NCBI GenBank assembly: GCA_028712375.1
Contig: JAQTQG010000010.1
Span: forward strand, 1-46,844
Direction of reading: 5' to 3'
From: Candidatus Omnitrophota bacterium
GTDB lineage: Bacteria; Omnitrophota; Gorgyraeia; Gygaellales; Profunditerraquicolaceae
Length of the DNA stretch: 46,844 bases
How positions within the stretch are numbered: position 1 is the first letter of the stretch; each line of letters opens with the position of its first letter. Below, in pieces: positions 1 to 8,738 of the stretch. The translations under genes were made by a program, and so were the position numbers. The notes under the pieces were generated by a model. The model was not told the origin of the DNA and ran no database searches. It saw nothing but the letters and a program-made list of their open reading frames with translations.

Positions 1-8
1 AGCAGATT

Positions 9-1247
9 ATGAAATCCGCTAAAATTTTATTGTTGTCGGTAGCAGCTGTAATTTTCTGTAACAGTTATGCTTTAGCCGGGATCTTCGCGACACAGACCAT
101 TTCACAGGATTTTCAGCCGGAAGGCATTGTTTTGGGTAAAGATTTAACTAAAGAAAATTCCGTAAGCGTCGGCCAGGCAAGGTTTAAGACTGCGGTTACT
201 GTTTCAGAAACATTTGATGACAACATTTTCCTGACCCCCAGCGATAAGAAATCAGACTATATCACTGAGCTTAACCCGCAAATTTTTATGGATTTACCGT
301 TTGGGATTGATGAGCGCCATAATTTCCAGGTGCTCTACGATGTCCAGCTAGGCAGCTATGCTGACCACAATAGCCAGAACTATCAGGACCAGGCATTAAC
401 CAGTTTGCTTAATTTCAAGCTTCCTTTCGGGTATTTCGCGATCAGGGATTTCTTTAATAAAACCTCTAGCAGGGCAGGCACCGAATTTACTAATCTTATC
501 CGGCGTACGGATAACCAGGCGGATGCTTTGCTCGGGATTGAGTTTAACAAGCTGGCAAATGAGTTTAATTATACACATTTTACCCGCCATTTTAACAGCC
601 GCGATTACACTCCTTATAATTATACTGAAGATGTGGGTACCAGCACCACTTATTATCAGCTTTTTCCTAAAACCAAAGCATTATTTGAATATAACTACGG
701 AAATATTGATTATACTTCGGATAACTCCCGCGATGGTTATTTTAACCAGTATAGGTTCGGGTTTAAGGGTGATTTGACCGGCAAAACTATCGGTATCATT
801 AAAGTAGGTTATCAGGATAGAAAATATAATGATGATTCCGAGCAGGGATGGAGCCATTTTGTCGCGGAATTTGGTTTAATGAGCCAGTTAAGTGACCGCA
901 CGAAATTAACGCTCAGGTTTATTGATACCGCCATTGAATCCGTCTATGATAATAATAACTACTATAATAATAACTCTTTGGTTATAGAATTAAACCAGGG
1001 TTTGGCCGGGCATCTTTCACTGAATGCTCTTTTCGGCGTTGACCGCAATCTTTATCCGGAAGTAGGCACGATTGTGGATAAAAAACGTAAAGATACCATT
1101 CTTACCGGTGGTTTAGGCCTGGAATATCAGGTAAAAGACTGGGTTAAGGCTGGGTTAAATTACCAATATAGAGAAGATATCTCTAACATAGATCCCCAGG
1201 ATTACAACCAGAACCAGGTGATGGCCAGCATCACCTTCATGATCTAA
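9..1247 (+). CDS. outer-membrane beta-barrel protein of the exopolysaccharide locus
   Basis: 412 residues with a Sec signal peptide at about 1-23 (charged start, hydrophobic core, AxA-type end near ALAG). The rest alternates short polar and aromatic strands and ends in a hydrophobic-aromatic stretch with terminal Ile, as in outer-membrane barrels. It resembles the BBP2/EpsL-like barrels encoded beside wza/wzc in exopolysaccharide clusters, and I infer a role in moving polymer through the outer membrane. It sits 17 nt upstream of wza in the same direction. The upstream part of the operon lies outside the window. The barrel class is inferred from composition and context, not from a specific motif. 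Confidence 0.7.
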   Translation: MKSAKILLLSVAAVIFCNSYALAGIFATQTISQDFQPEGIVLGKDLTKENSVSVGQARFKTAVTVSETFDDNIFLTPSDKKSDYITELNPQIFMDLPFGIDERHNFQVLYDVQLGSYADHNSQNYQDQALTSLLNFKLPFGYFAIRDFFNKTSSRAGTEFTNLIRRTDNQADALLGIEFNKLANEFNYTHFTRHFNSRDYTPYNYTEDVGTSTTYYQLFPKTKALFEYNYGNIDYTSDNSRDGYFNQYRFGFKGDLTGKTIGIIKVGYQDRKYNDDSEQGWSHFVAEFGLMSQLSDRTKLTLRFIDTAIESVYDNNNYYNNNSLVIELNQGLAGHLSLNALFGVDRNLYPEVGTIVDKKRKDTILTGGLGLEYQVKDWVKAGLNYQYREDISNIDPQDYNQNQVMASITFMI

Positions 1248-1264
1248 TCCGCTTTCCAATCCTT

Positions 1265-1846
1265 ATGAGAGAGCATTTTATATTTAAGTGCGCAATATTC
1301 TTGTCGTTAATTTTTTTCCTGCAAACCCCGCTTTTTGCCGACGGTAAAGACTACCGTATCGGCCCGGAAAATCTCCTGCAAATCGATGTGCATTACGGTA
1401 AAGACGGAGTAATTTCGCAAAAGGTGCGCGTTTCTTCTAAAAGCCAGATTACCTTCCCATTAGTCGGCGAGGTGGATGTTACCGGCCTTACCGTTTCGGA
1501 GCTTGAGAGAAAGCTTTTTACTCTTTTAGAAAAAGATTATTTAGTAAATCCCCAGGTAAATGTGGTAATTGAAGAATATAGCACGGTTTCGGTGATCGGA
1601 GAGGTAAAGAAGCCCGGTTCATATCCGGTTAAAGGAAGGCTGACTGTGGTGGAGGCGATTTCATTAGCGGAAGGGTTTTCCAGGATCGCTTCTCCTAATA
1701 ATACTAAAGTTATTCGTACTAATTCAGATGGCACAAAAACCGAAATTCCCGTTAGGTTGGGGGATATTATGAAGGGTGGCCGGCAGAAAAGTAATATTTA
1801 TCTTCAGGGTGGGGATGTGGTAATTGTCCCGGAAAGCCTATTTTAA
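1265..1846 (+). CDS. polysaccharide export protein, Wza/SLBB family
   Basis: 193 residues, close to the short Wza-like class. A signal peptide covers about 1-25 (hydrophobic, ending FADG). Then comes the poly_export domain starting YRIGPENLLQIDV (about 30-42), with the typical FPLVGEVDVTGLTVSELE segment, and one SLBB domain (VSVIGEVKKPGSYPVKGRLTVVEA, from about residue 108). The C-terminal QGGDVVIVPES is the usual end of this family. The family forms the outer-membrane export channel partnered with a Wzc kinase, which is encoded next. There is no Cys lipobox, unlike E. coli Wza, so membrane attachment differs. Confidence 0.9.
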   Translation: MREHFIFKCAIFLSLIFFLQTPLFADGKDYRIGPENLLQIDVHYGKDGVISQKVRVSSKSQITFPLVGEVDVTGLTVSELERKLFTLLEKDYLVNPQVNVVIEEYSTVSVIGEVKKPGSYPVKGRLTVVEAISLAEGFSRIASPNNTKVIRTNSDGTKTEIPVRLGDIMKGGRQKSNIYLQGGDVVIVPESLF

Positions 1847-1847
1847 T

Positions 1848-3473
1848 ATGGTAGAACAGAATAGTAGAGAAAATTCAATGTTGTCCGAAGATAAGATTAT
1901 AGAAATTGATTTACACGAAATTTACGCTAAGATTGTCAAACATCATCGAATAATCCTTAACTTTATTTATGTTTGTTTGGGGATCGCTCTTTTGTATTCA
2001 TTTATAGCCCGCCCGGTATATAAATCTACTGCTCGGATTATGATTGAGGGCCAGGCTCCTAAAATTACCAAGGTAGAAAATTCTGTTTTTACTGATTATG
2101 CGGATCGCACCAATTATTTTAACTCTCAGATTGAGGTTCTAAAAAGCCATTCGGTTGCGAATTTAGCTTTTGATGAGCTTGGTGGCTATCAGCCCTGGGG
2201 AAACTTGCGTGGCAGAGGCAGAGACTCGGGAAAGCTCGGTAAAGATGAGCGAGTAAACAAGCTTTTAAAAACTATTCGTATTAACCCGGTGCGCATGACC
2301 CAGATTATTGAGATAAGCGCTGAAGATGTCGACCGCGAGTTAGCGGCTCAAGTAGTAAATAGCTGGGTGAATGCTTATAAGGTGTTTTCATCGATGGATC
2401 AACTGCTGCAGCGTAGGAGTGAGCTGGAAGCGGATATTGACCAGAATTTAAAATACGTTAAAGAAAAACATCCGGTTATTCAGGGTTTGCGTTCAGAGAT
2501 TGCGGCAATTAACGCTAAGATTGATGGAGAAAAACAAACTGCCGTTAATGCTAATGTAAAAGTGCTGGATGCCGGGCAGATTCCCAAGTCACCAGTTAGG
2601 CCAAAACCTTTGCAAAATCTGATATTCGCACTTTTTATCGGTGCTTTCGCAGGAATCGGATTTGTTTTTATTCTGGAAAATATGGATCAAAGTATTAAAA
2701 CTCAGGCGGATATTGAGGCTGTTTTACGCATACCTTGTCTTACCGCTTTGCCTATATACTTGCCGGAAGTCGGTAAAGATCCTTTCCCCTTTGGATTTAT
2801 CTCTGTTAAAGATAATAATTCTATGTTTGCTGAACGTTTTAGGGGTTTACGCACCAGTATTATTTACAGTAACCCGGACTTAAGGAAAAAAGTCCTGGCA
2901 ATCACTAGTTCCGGGCCTTCAGAAGGCAAAAGTACTTCGGCGATTAATTTGGCTACTGCCTTTGCCCAGTTTGAGGGTAAAGTGGTCTTAATTGATGCTG
3001 ATTTACGTAAACCCACTTTGCATAAGATCTTTAATTTGCCTTGCGAGAATGGCCTTACTGAACTGTTGATCAGTGAGGATTTTGATTTCAAAACCTTTGT
3101 TAAAAAAACGGAAATTGCTAATCTTGATTTTATCTCCTGCGGGACCATTCCTTTTAACCCTGCCGAATTATTAGGGTCAAAAAAGCTGGAGTCATTAATA
3201 GCCGAGCTTTCTAAAAGCTATGATCGTATTATCTTTGACGCGCCGCCGGTTCTGGCGGCGACGGATGCGGTAATTCTTTCTACTAAGGTAGATGCCACTA
3301 TTTTTGTATTAAAAGCCGGCTCTATGCATAAATTAGCAGCTAATAGAGCGATAAAACTTATTCAATCTGTGCATTCCAAGGTTTTAGGCGCGGTATTAAA
3401 TATGGTTAAGGCCGAAGATTTTCGATATTATCCGTATTATAATTACTACCAGCAGGAAGAAAAGAAAGTATAG
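1848..3473 (+). CDS. Wzc-type chain-length regulator and BY-family tyrosine autokinase
   Basis: I chose the ATG at 1848, just after the wza stop, over an in-frame TTG at 1824 that would overlap wza; the result is 541 residues. Order: Wzz N-terminal transmembrane helix (about 36-53), a periplasmic segment with a short coiled coil, a proline-rich PKSPVRPKP before the second helix (about 257-276), then the kinase. Walker A GPSEGKST is at about 356-363, Walker A' VVLIDADLRKP at about 379-389 and Walker B IIFDAPP at about 461-467. The tail is Tyr-rich (RYYPYYNYYQQ), the autophosphorylation cluster. It is shorter than the usual 700-odd residues because the coiled coil is reduced. It controls polymer length and export with Wza. 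Confidence 0.93.
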   Translation: MVEQNSRENSMLSEDKIIEIDLHEIYAKIVKHHRIILNFIYVCLGIALLYSFIARPVYKSTARIMIEGQAPKITKVENSVFTDYADRTNYFNSQIEVLKSHSVANLAFDELGGYQPWGNLRGRGRDSGKLGKDERVNKLLKTIRINPVRMTQIIEISAEDVDRELAAQVVNSWVNAYKVFSSMDQLLQRRSELEADIDQNLKYVKEKHPVIQGLRSEIAAINAKIDGEKQTAVNANVKVLDAGQIPKSPVRPKPLQNLIFALFIGAFAGIGFVFILENMDQSIKTQADIEAVLRIPCLTALPIYLPEVGKDPFPFGFISVKDNNSMFAERFRGLRTSIIYSNPDLRKKVLAITSSGPSEGKSTSAINLATAFAQFEGKVVLIDADLRKPTLHKIFNLPCENGLTELLISEDFDFKTFVKKTEIANLDFISCGTIPFNPAELLGSKKLESLIAELSKSYDRIIFDAPPVLAATDAVILSTKVDATIFVLKAGSMHKLAANRAIKLIQSVHSKVLGAVLNMVKAEDFRYYPYYNYYQQEEKKV

Positions 3474-3491
3474 TTTTATCACCCGTAATTG

Positions 3492-3556
3492 AATAAAGGG
3501 GACAGTTCTGTTCTTCCCGAGTCTAGTGTTAGAAGAAGAGAATTGCCCCCTTTATT
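3492..3556. repeat. REP-like imperfect inverted repeat (GGGGACAGTTCT type)
   Basis: The arms 3492-3516 and 3532-3556 pair at 22 of 25 positions around a 15-nt loop. The left arm carries AAAGGGGACAGTTCT, close to AAGGGGACGGTTCT of the hairpins at 17846 and 19644. The element overlaps an in-frame GTG at 3526, which makes that codon an unlikely start for the next gene. Repeats of this look are often dispersed by REP-associated (RAYT) transposases; none is encoded in the window. Confidence 0.7.
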
Positions 3557-3564
3557 ATATTAAA

Positions 3565-5013
3565 ATGTCAACCAGGCCCATAGATGTATTACTTATTTCC
3601 CTTTTAGTTTTTCTTCCTTTAGCGCTAGGTGCAGTTCATACCTGGAGCATCACCATTTTTGCAATCGTTGCAGTAATACTATTTAACTTCTGTGTTTTTC
3701 AGCCAGATTTTAGTTTAAAAAAACTTATCCGGATTCCAGTCGTAGCACTAAGTGGTATTTTTCTCGCTTACCTTATTCTTCAACTTATCCCCATTCCGCC
3801 TAATGTTTTAAAATTTATTTCCCCTAATACCTATAAATTGTATTGTGATTTTTCTCTTACTTATCCCTGGGTTAATAATTGGCGCCCGCTTAGTATCTAT
3901 CCGTGGTTATCGGTTTTGGAGTTAATTAAGCTTATTAGCTGCGGCTTGATATTTCTATCGGTTATTTGCAGATCTTTTATGCAAGATAATGATAAAGAGA
4001 TTAAAAATGATGAGTTTATTTCGATGACTTATATACAATTGGGTTGTTTAACCGGAATCTTAGCAATGCTTTTACATAGCATTGTAGATTTCAACCTGCA
4101 TATTACTGCCAATATTTTCTATTTTAGCGTTTTTTTAGCTTTAACTGTTGCCCTTAGCAGAAAAAATGAGGGGATAGATAAAAAATTTATTTTAAAAATA
4201 TCTAATAGTATTATTTTTATTGGTTTCACTATTTCGATATTTGGCATAGTGCATAAGTTAAGCGGGAGCGAGAAAATTTATTGGTTATTAGAGAAAGATG
4301 GATATCATTTTGGCCCGTATATAAATTATGACCATTATGCGGGCTTTATGAGCATGTGTTCAAGCTTAGCTTTTGCGTCTTTTATGGCTAAGGTGCGGTA
4401 TTCTTCATTTTTTTTGATTAAGGGAATTAGAAATAAGTTGGCTTGGTTTTCGACCAAAGAAGCCAGCTATTCTTTACGGCATTTATTTTATGCAGTTGTT
4501 ATGGTGGGTTCACTATTTTACTCTTCATCTAGAGGTGGAATATTGAGTTTTTTAATCGCTATGTTAATATTCTACTTTTTTATTATTATTAAAACTAAAA
4601 GCAGCCGCAGAGGGAGGCTGGTGTTCTTTTTTGCTCTCATGGTTTTATTAAGCCTGGTAGTTATTTTTTGGATTGGTCCGGATGAAACTTTTGATAAATT
4701 TCATCAACTAAATAAAGTCGCTCGTTCAATAATTCATGAACCATCAGTATTAAGTGAAGTGAGGCCGCAGATTTGGAGCGATGTAATAAAAATAGTGCCG
4801 GATTTTTATCTTATGGGAACAGGTTTTGGAACGTTCCCAAGCGTTTTTTCTAAATATCGAACCCATAGATGGAATGGCGGGTTTTTACGCTATGCGCATT
4901 GTGATTATCTTCAACTAGTATCAGAAACCGGCATTATGGGTTTTATTTTCATTATAGGGTTTCTGGTTTATTTTATGCGTTTATATGCATCAGCATTGCG
5001 TAAGCTAAAGTAG
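3565..5013 (+). CDS. O-antigen ligase/Wzy-like polymerase, internally rearranged
   Basis: 483 residues from ATG 3565; the upstream GTG at 3526 lies inside a repeat. It is a polytopic membrane protein of the O-antigen ligase/Wzy family, recognised by RPLSIYPWLSVLELIKL, FGPYINYDHYAGFM, SSSRGGILSFL, GTGFGTFPSVFSKYRTH and HCDYLQLVSETGIMGF. These fit polymerisation or transfer of lipid-linked glycan at the periplasmic face. Odd point: a segment with GILAMLLHSIVDFNLHI and a following helix (about nt 4030-4150) lies in the N-terminal half. In related proteins, as I know them, this segment follows the DYLQ motif near the C-terminus, and here the protein stops soon after that motif. The function may be altered. 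Confidence 0.82.
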   Translation: MSTRPIDVLLISLLVFLPLALGAVHTWSITIFAIVAVILFNFCVFQPDFSLKKLIRIPVVALSGIFLAYLILQLIPIPPNVLKFISPNTYKLYCDFSLTYPWVNNWRPLSIYPWLSVLELIKLISCGLIFLSVICRSFMQDNDKEIKNDEFISMTYIQLGCLTGILAMLLHSIVDFNLHITANIFYFSVFLALTVALSRKNEGIDKKFILKISNSIIFIGFTISIFGIVHKLSGSEKIYWLLEKDGYHFGPYINYDHYAGFMSMCSSLAFASFMAKVRYSSFFLIKGIRNKLAWFSTKEASYSLRHLFYAVVMVGSLFYSSSRGGILSFLIAMLIFYFFIIIKTKSSRRGRLVFFFALMVLLSLVVIFWIGPDETFDKFHQLNKVARSIIHEPSVLSEVRPQIWSDVIKIVPDFYLMGTGFGTFPSVFSKYRTHRWNGGFLRYAHCDYLQLVSETGIMGFIFIIGFLVYFMRLYASALRKLK

Positions 5014-5038
5014 CTATTGTATATAATCACTAGGGAGT

Positions 5039-5068
5039 GGTGCCTGTCCGCCAACGATTTGTGGCGGG
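5039..5068. repeat. short palindromic element, shared with the tRNA-Ser remnant
   Basis: Contains CCGCCA-8 nt-TGGCGG (5048-5067). The minus strand of 5048-5068 begins CCCGCCACAAATCG, the same 14 nt that begin the hairpin at 28747, and then differs slightly. It is flanked by GGTGCCTGTCC (5039-5049). It lies between the rearranged ligase gene and the next small gene, and leaves that gene with no visible Shine-Dalgarno. Confidence 0.6.
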
Positions 5069-5091
5069 AGACTAGTCTTATTAGTAATACT

Positions 5092-5457
5092 ATGAAAACT
5101 AAAATTACTATATTAATCTTAAGCATAATTTATTGTGCATATTTGCTAACTGCTTTAGCCGCTAGCCACTATGCTTCCGCGGTTTTAAATCCTTTAAACT
5201 CCGAGTATCATTATAAAAATGGCAATTTAATAAAAGCAATCGAAAGCGAGCCGGCAAAAGCAGAATACCATATGGATTATGGTTTAGAATTAATAAAATC
5301 TTTGCCTAACGATAAGTTCGCAGCTTTAAATCAATTGCGCCTGGCAAAAGAAGAATTTTTCCGTGCAGCCAAGCTTAGGCCGTATGATCAGTTATATAAG
5401 AATGCTTATAATATTTACACCGTTTGGATAGATGAACAGTTTAGCAAAATGCGCTAG
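5092..5457 (+). CDS. small membrane-anchored TPR-like protein of the EPS locus
   Basis: 121 residues from ATG 5092; an upstream start at 5017 would run through the palindromic element, so I reject it. One N-terminal hydrophobic helix (about 5-25) is followed by helical repeats of TPR flavour (ASAVLNPLNSEYHYKNGN and AIESEPAKAEYHMDYGLEL). Similar DPLNxEYHY repeats occur, to my knowledge, at the C-terminus of some Wzy/ligase proteins, so this may be the detached tail of the preceding gene. No clear ribosome-binding site is seen. Its function is unknown; it is probably periplasmic. Confidence 0.55.
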   Translation: MKTKITILILSIIYCAYLLTALAASHYASAVLNPLNSEYHYKNGNLIKAIESEPAKAEYHMDYGLELIKSLPNDKFAALNQLRLAKEEFFRAAKLRPYDQLYKNAYNIYTVWIDEQFSKMR

Positions 5458-5516
5458 TGTGGACAACCCGTGGTTTGTTGATAGGCGCGATTTAAGATTA
5501 AGAGAGAATTCGTAAT

Positions 5517-6587
5517 ATGAAGATACTTATTTTATCTAAGAAAGATCTATTTGCTTTAAATATTATACGTTGCTTGTCGAAAACAAGGATGGAATGCCAT
5601 GTCTTTGGGCAAGGAAAAATGTGGTCGATTATTCTCTCAAAATATTGCCATAAATATGTAGATTGTAATTTCGGCACATTGCAGGAGCCCAATGATTCAG
5701 TTATTGATAGAATTAACGATTACTGTTTGAAGCATAAGATATCTTTTGTGATAGCAGGAGATTATGAAACAAGTTATTTTTTCTCTAGGATTAAAAATAA
5801 GTTGAGTTTTGGGATAAATGCTTTTCCTTGTTCAGAGCCAGAAAAATTAAGAATGCTTGAGAACAAATGGGAGTTTTCTCTTTTGCTTGAAGATCTTAAA
5901 TTACCATATCCTAGGACTGTATTGGTTGAAAATACTCAGCAGTTAAGCGCGGTGAAAATGGAATTTCCGCGTCTTGTAAAACCATTATGCTGCGAAGGTG
6001 GGAATGTGTTTGATTATATCAAGCATGATCAGAAAGCATATTTAGAAATTGCCCAATCAAAACCCGTTTTTCCTTTAATAGTCCAGGAGTTTATCCCGGG
6101 AATAGATGTTGATCTAAGTATTTTAGCCCATCAAGGTAAGATTGTAGCTTGGTCTATGCAGAAATGGATTAACCGTTATACATTGCAATTTTTTGTTTCC
6201 GATGAATTGCTTGAATTAGGTAGAAGGATCGTATCCGCGACTAATTACGAAGGTGTAGCGCATTTTGATTTAAGATTAGATGAGCGCGATAATTCTTTTA
6301 AGCTTATTGAATGTAATCCGCGTTTTTGGAATTCTTTGCGAGCTTCTTGGAGGAATGGAGTCAACTTTGCAGAGTTAGGGCTCTTGCTTGCCGCAGGGGA
6401 AAATGTTGTTGAACAGAATATTTCGAAAAATATTCAGTATATAATTCCGGGCATGGTGTTCAGCGAGCTTAAAAAAAGGAATATTTCCATTTTAAATAAG
6501 ATTCCCCGGGCCACTTATGTTGATCTTGCGCAAATGCTGCTTGATCCGCTTTCGTTTTTATGTTCGTTAATTTCTAGGAGGCTATAG
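5517..6587 (+). CDS. ATP-grasp enzyme
   Basis: 356 residues. The N-terminal pre-ATP-grasp fold begins MKILILSKKDLFALNIIRCL. The ATP-grasp core shows FPRLVKPLCCEGG (Lys-containing ATP lid), VQEFIPGIDVDLSIL, and the metal-binding end HFDLRLDE...IECNPRFWNS, where Glu and Asn bind Mg. The family makes acyl-phosphates and joins them to an amine or thiol, as in the PylC/CarB-like group. In this locus it may decorate a sugar or amino sugar with an amino acid, but the substrate cannot be read from sequence. It is 60 nt from the upstream gene and 30 nt from the flippase gene. Confidence 0.8.
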   Translation: MKILILSKKDLFALNIIRCLSKTRMECHVFGQGKMWSIILSKYCHKYVDCNFGTLQEPNDSVIDRINDYCLKHKISFVIAGDYETSYFFSRIKNKLSFGINAFPCSEPEKLRMLENKWEFSLLLEDLKLPYPRTVLVENTQQLSAVKMEFPRLVKPLCCEGGNVFDYIKHDQKAYLEIAQSKPVFPLIVQEFIPGIDVDLSILAHQGKIVAWSMQKWINRYTLQFFVSDELLELGRRIVSATNYEGVAHFDLRLDERDNSFKLIECNPRFWNSLRASWRNGVNFAELGLLLAAGENVVEQNISKNIQYIIPGMVFSELKKRNISILNKIPRATYVDLAQMLLDPLSFLCSLISRRL

Positions 6588-6616
6588 GAATATATGGAAC
6601 GATAGAAAAGAGGAAA

Positions 6617-8146
6617 ATGGAAAAACAGAACCTTAAAAAACAATTTCCGATTAATCTTATTTCGAATTTCGTTTATTTTGTGCTTAGTGTTTTAATTGGG
6701 ATATGGTTTACGCCATATTTAATTAAACACTTAGGGGTAGCTGTCTATGGACTTGTGCCTCTGGCGATGTCGGTAATCGACTATATGGGTATTATGACTA
6801 CTTCTTTTAATAGCGCCGTAGCTCGTTTTTTGACAATCGGTTTACATAAGGAAGATGAAATAGAGGCGAATAAAACTTTTAATACGGCTTTGTGGAGCAG
6901 CCTGTTGTTTATTATTTCAGTTATGCCGGTTTTGATATTATGTGCATATTTTTCACCTAAAATTTTTAATATTCCTTCTGGTCAAGAATATAATTCGCAG
7001 ATATTTTTTACTACCATGGTTGTTGTGTTCAGCATATATGCAATCAGCAGTAATTTTCTGGTTTCTTCTTTTGCGGTTAACAGATTTGATCTGCGGAACA
7101 TTATTAAATGCAGTGATATCGTAGTAAGAGTTTTGATTATTGTTTTTTTATTTTCATTTAGCGCTAGCAAGCTGTGGTTTGTAAGCTCTGGTTATTTAGG
7201 TGGAGCGTTGGCTACTTTGGTTGGCGCAATTTTCGTTTGGCGCATTTTGACCCCTAATCTTAAAATAAGTTTTCGCAATTTTGATAAATCCAAATTAAGC
7301 AATCTTACCCATATGAGTGGGTGGGTTCTGTTCGACCAAATTGGAACGGTGCTATTTTTAAGTACAGAATTGATACTGGTGAACAGGCTGTGCGGTAGCG
7401 AAGCAGCAGGTCAGTATGCTGTTATTCTGCCCTGGGTAATTCTTCTGCGGGCTATGTCTGATATAGTAAGCAGCACTTTAACTCCCATGTATTTTGCATA
7501 TTATGCTAAAGGTGAAATAGCCAATATTGTAAATCTTTTAAAAAAATCTATTAAATTCTTGGGTTTGTTTTTAGCTCTACCAGTGGGATTAATTTGTGGT
7601 TTTGCATCTTCGCTCCTGACTGTTTGGGTGGGGCCGAGTTTTGCCGGTCTTGCTCCGCTTATGTGTATTTTGATAGGACATCTAGTTTTTAGTCTGGCTA
7701 TTTTACCCGTTTTTGCCATCCAAGTAACTTTTAATAAGGTGCGTATCCCGGCGATCGTAACATTTGTTATAGGGGTATGCCAGGTGGTTTTAGCAGTATT
7801 CTTTGTGCGCGTATTCAACTGGGGTTTCTATGGCATAGCTTTAGCGGCCGTTTTATCGTATCTATTAAGAAACATTGGTTTTAGCCTTATATATGTAGCG
7901 AAAATATTAAAAATTGATATTTACGCTTGTTTTGTTTCTTTGGCGCCAGGAATTATTTCCATGCTGGTAGTCGCAGCTGCATCTTTTTTCTTAGAGCAGG
8001 TTTTAAGGCCCGGAACTTGGCTTGTTTTGTTGTGTTGCGGTATTTCGATAGCTTTGATGTATCTCTATGTAATTGTTAAATTCATTTTGAATCCAGAAGA
8101 AAAAAAATTATTTTTATCAGTTATACCTATTAAAAAAATTGCATAA
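6617..8146 (+). CDS. Wzx-type polysaccharide flippase
   Basis: 509 residues, almost entirely hydrophobic with about 12-14 predicted helices. The start NLISNFVYFVLSVLIGIWFTPYLIKHLG is typical of the Polysacc_synt/MATE-like flippases. Such proteins move undecaprenyl-diphosphate oligosaccharides across the inner membrane for a Wzy polymerase, which fits the two Wzy-like genes in this operon. ATG 6617 is preceded by AGAGGAAA. It ends 15 nt before the acyltransferase gene. Confidence 0.88.
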   Translation: MEKQNLKKQFPINLISNFVYFVLSVLIGIWFTPYLIKHLGVAVYGLVPLAMSVIDYMGIMTTSFNSAVARFLTIGLHKEDEIEANKTFNTALWSSLLFIISVMPVLILCAYFSPKIFNIPSGQEYNSQIFFTTMVVVFSIYAISSNFLVSSFAVNRFDLRNIIKCSDIVVRVLIIVFLFSFSASKLWFVSSGYLGGALATLVGAIFVWRILTPNLKISFRNFDKSKLSNLTHMSGWVLFDQIGTVLFLSTELILVNRLCGSEAAGQYAVILPWVILLRAMSDIVSSTLTPMYFAYYAKGEIANIVNLLKKSIKFLGLFLALPVGLICGFASSLLTVWVGPSFAGLAPLMCILIGHLVFSLAILPVFAIQVTFNKVRIPAIVTFVIGVCQVVLAVFFVRVFNWGFYGIALAAVLSYLLRNIGFSLIYVAKILKIDIYACFVSLAPGIISMLVVAAASFFLEQVLRPGTWLVLLCCGISIALMYLYVIVKFILNPEEKKLFLSVIPIKKIA

Positions 8147-8161
8147 TTAGGAGATTTTGAA

Positions 8162-8725
8162 ATGATTATTAGGAAGCTGCTGACTGCTACACGAATTATT
8201 CTATTTGAATTTATAAAATTTGCCGTTATCGATCTTACGGCTACTGCGGCAATCAAGAATCTTTTTATAAAAAAATTCTTTGTAAGGCGGATGGCGGGTA
8301 ATGTGATTATTTATCCCGGGGTGCGTTGGTTCAGCGGTAAGAATATAGAGCTTGGCCGCCACGTTCTTATAAGTTATTCTTGCTACCTGGATGATTATGC
8401 GGAGATTAAAATATTAGATGGAACAGGTATTGGTCCGTCCTGCCGGATTGTTACAGGTACCCATAATACGGAAACAATGGATATGATAGGTAGGCCTGTA
8501 ATTATTGGGCGATTTTGCTGGTTGGGCGCGGGGGTTATCGTATTGCCGGGAGTAGAAATAGGTGATTTTTCGATCATCGGCGCCGGCAGCGTAGTGACTA
8601 AAGACATTCCGGCTTATTCGATAGCAGTTGGAAACCCAGCCCGGGTTATTAAAAGCAGGGCAGTTAAGATTCCATTTAAGCTTTGGAGTGGAGAATATAT
8701 TAATAATTTTGATAATTTGCCGTAA
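8162..8725 (+). CDS. hexapeptide-repeat (left-handed beta-helix) acyltransferase
   Basis: 187 residues. After a basic, hydrophobic N-terminus (about 1-45) come hexapeptide repeats ([25 protein letters not shown]) and the CoA-site signature [31 protein letters not shown], ending with [10 protein letters not shown] likely catalytic His lies in the segment VTGTHNTE. This matches the WbbJ/maltose O-acetyltransferase class that O-acetylates surface sugars. It does not look like the PglD N-acetyltransferase, which has an N-terminal Rossmann part. Ribosome site AGGAG lies upstream of ATG 8162. Confidence 0.85.
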   Translation: MIIRKLLTATRIILFEFIKFAVIDLTATAAIKNLFIKKFFVRRMAGNVIIYPGVRWFSGKNIELGRHVLISYSCYLDDYAEIKILDGTGIGPSCRIVTGTHNTETMDMIGRPVIIGRFCWLGAGVIVLPGVEIGDFSIIGAGSVVTKDIPAYSIAVGNPARVIKSRAVKIPFKLWSGEYINNFDNLP

Positions 8726-8738
8726 TTTGTGAGGCTAG

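Noticed and set aside
3526-3564. GTG start for the ligase-like gene
   Set aside because: It lies in the inverted repeat; ATG 3565 begins the family-like sequence.
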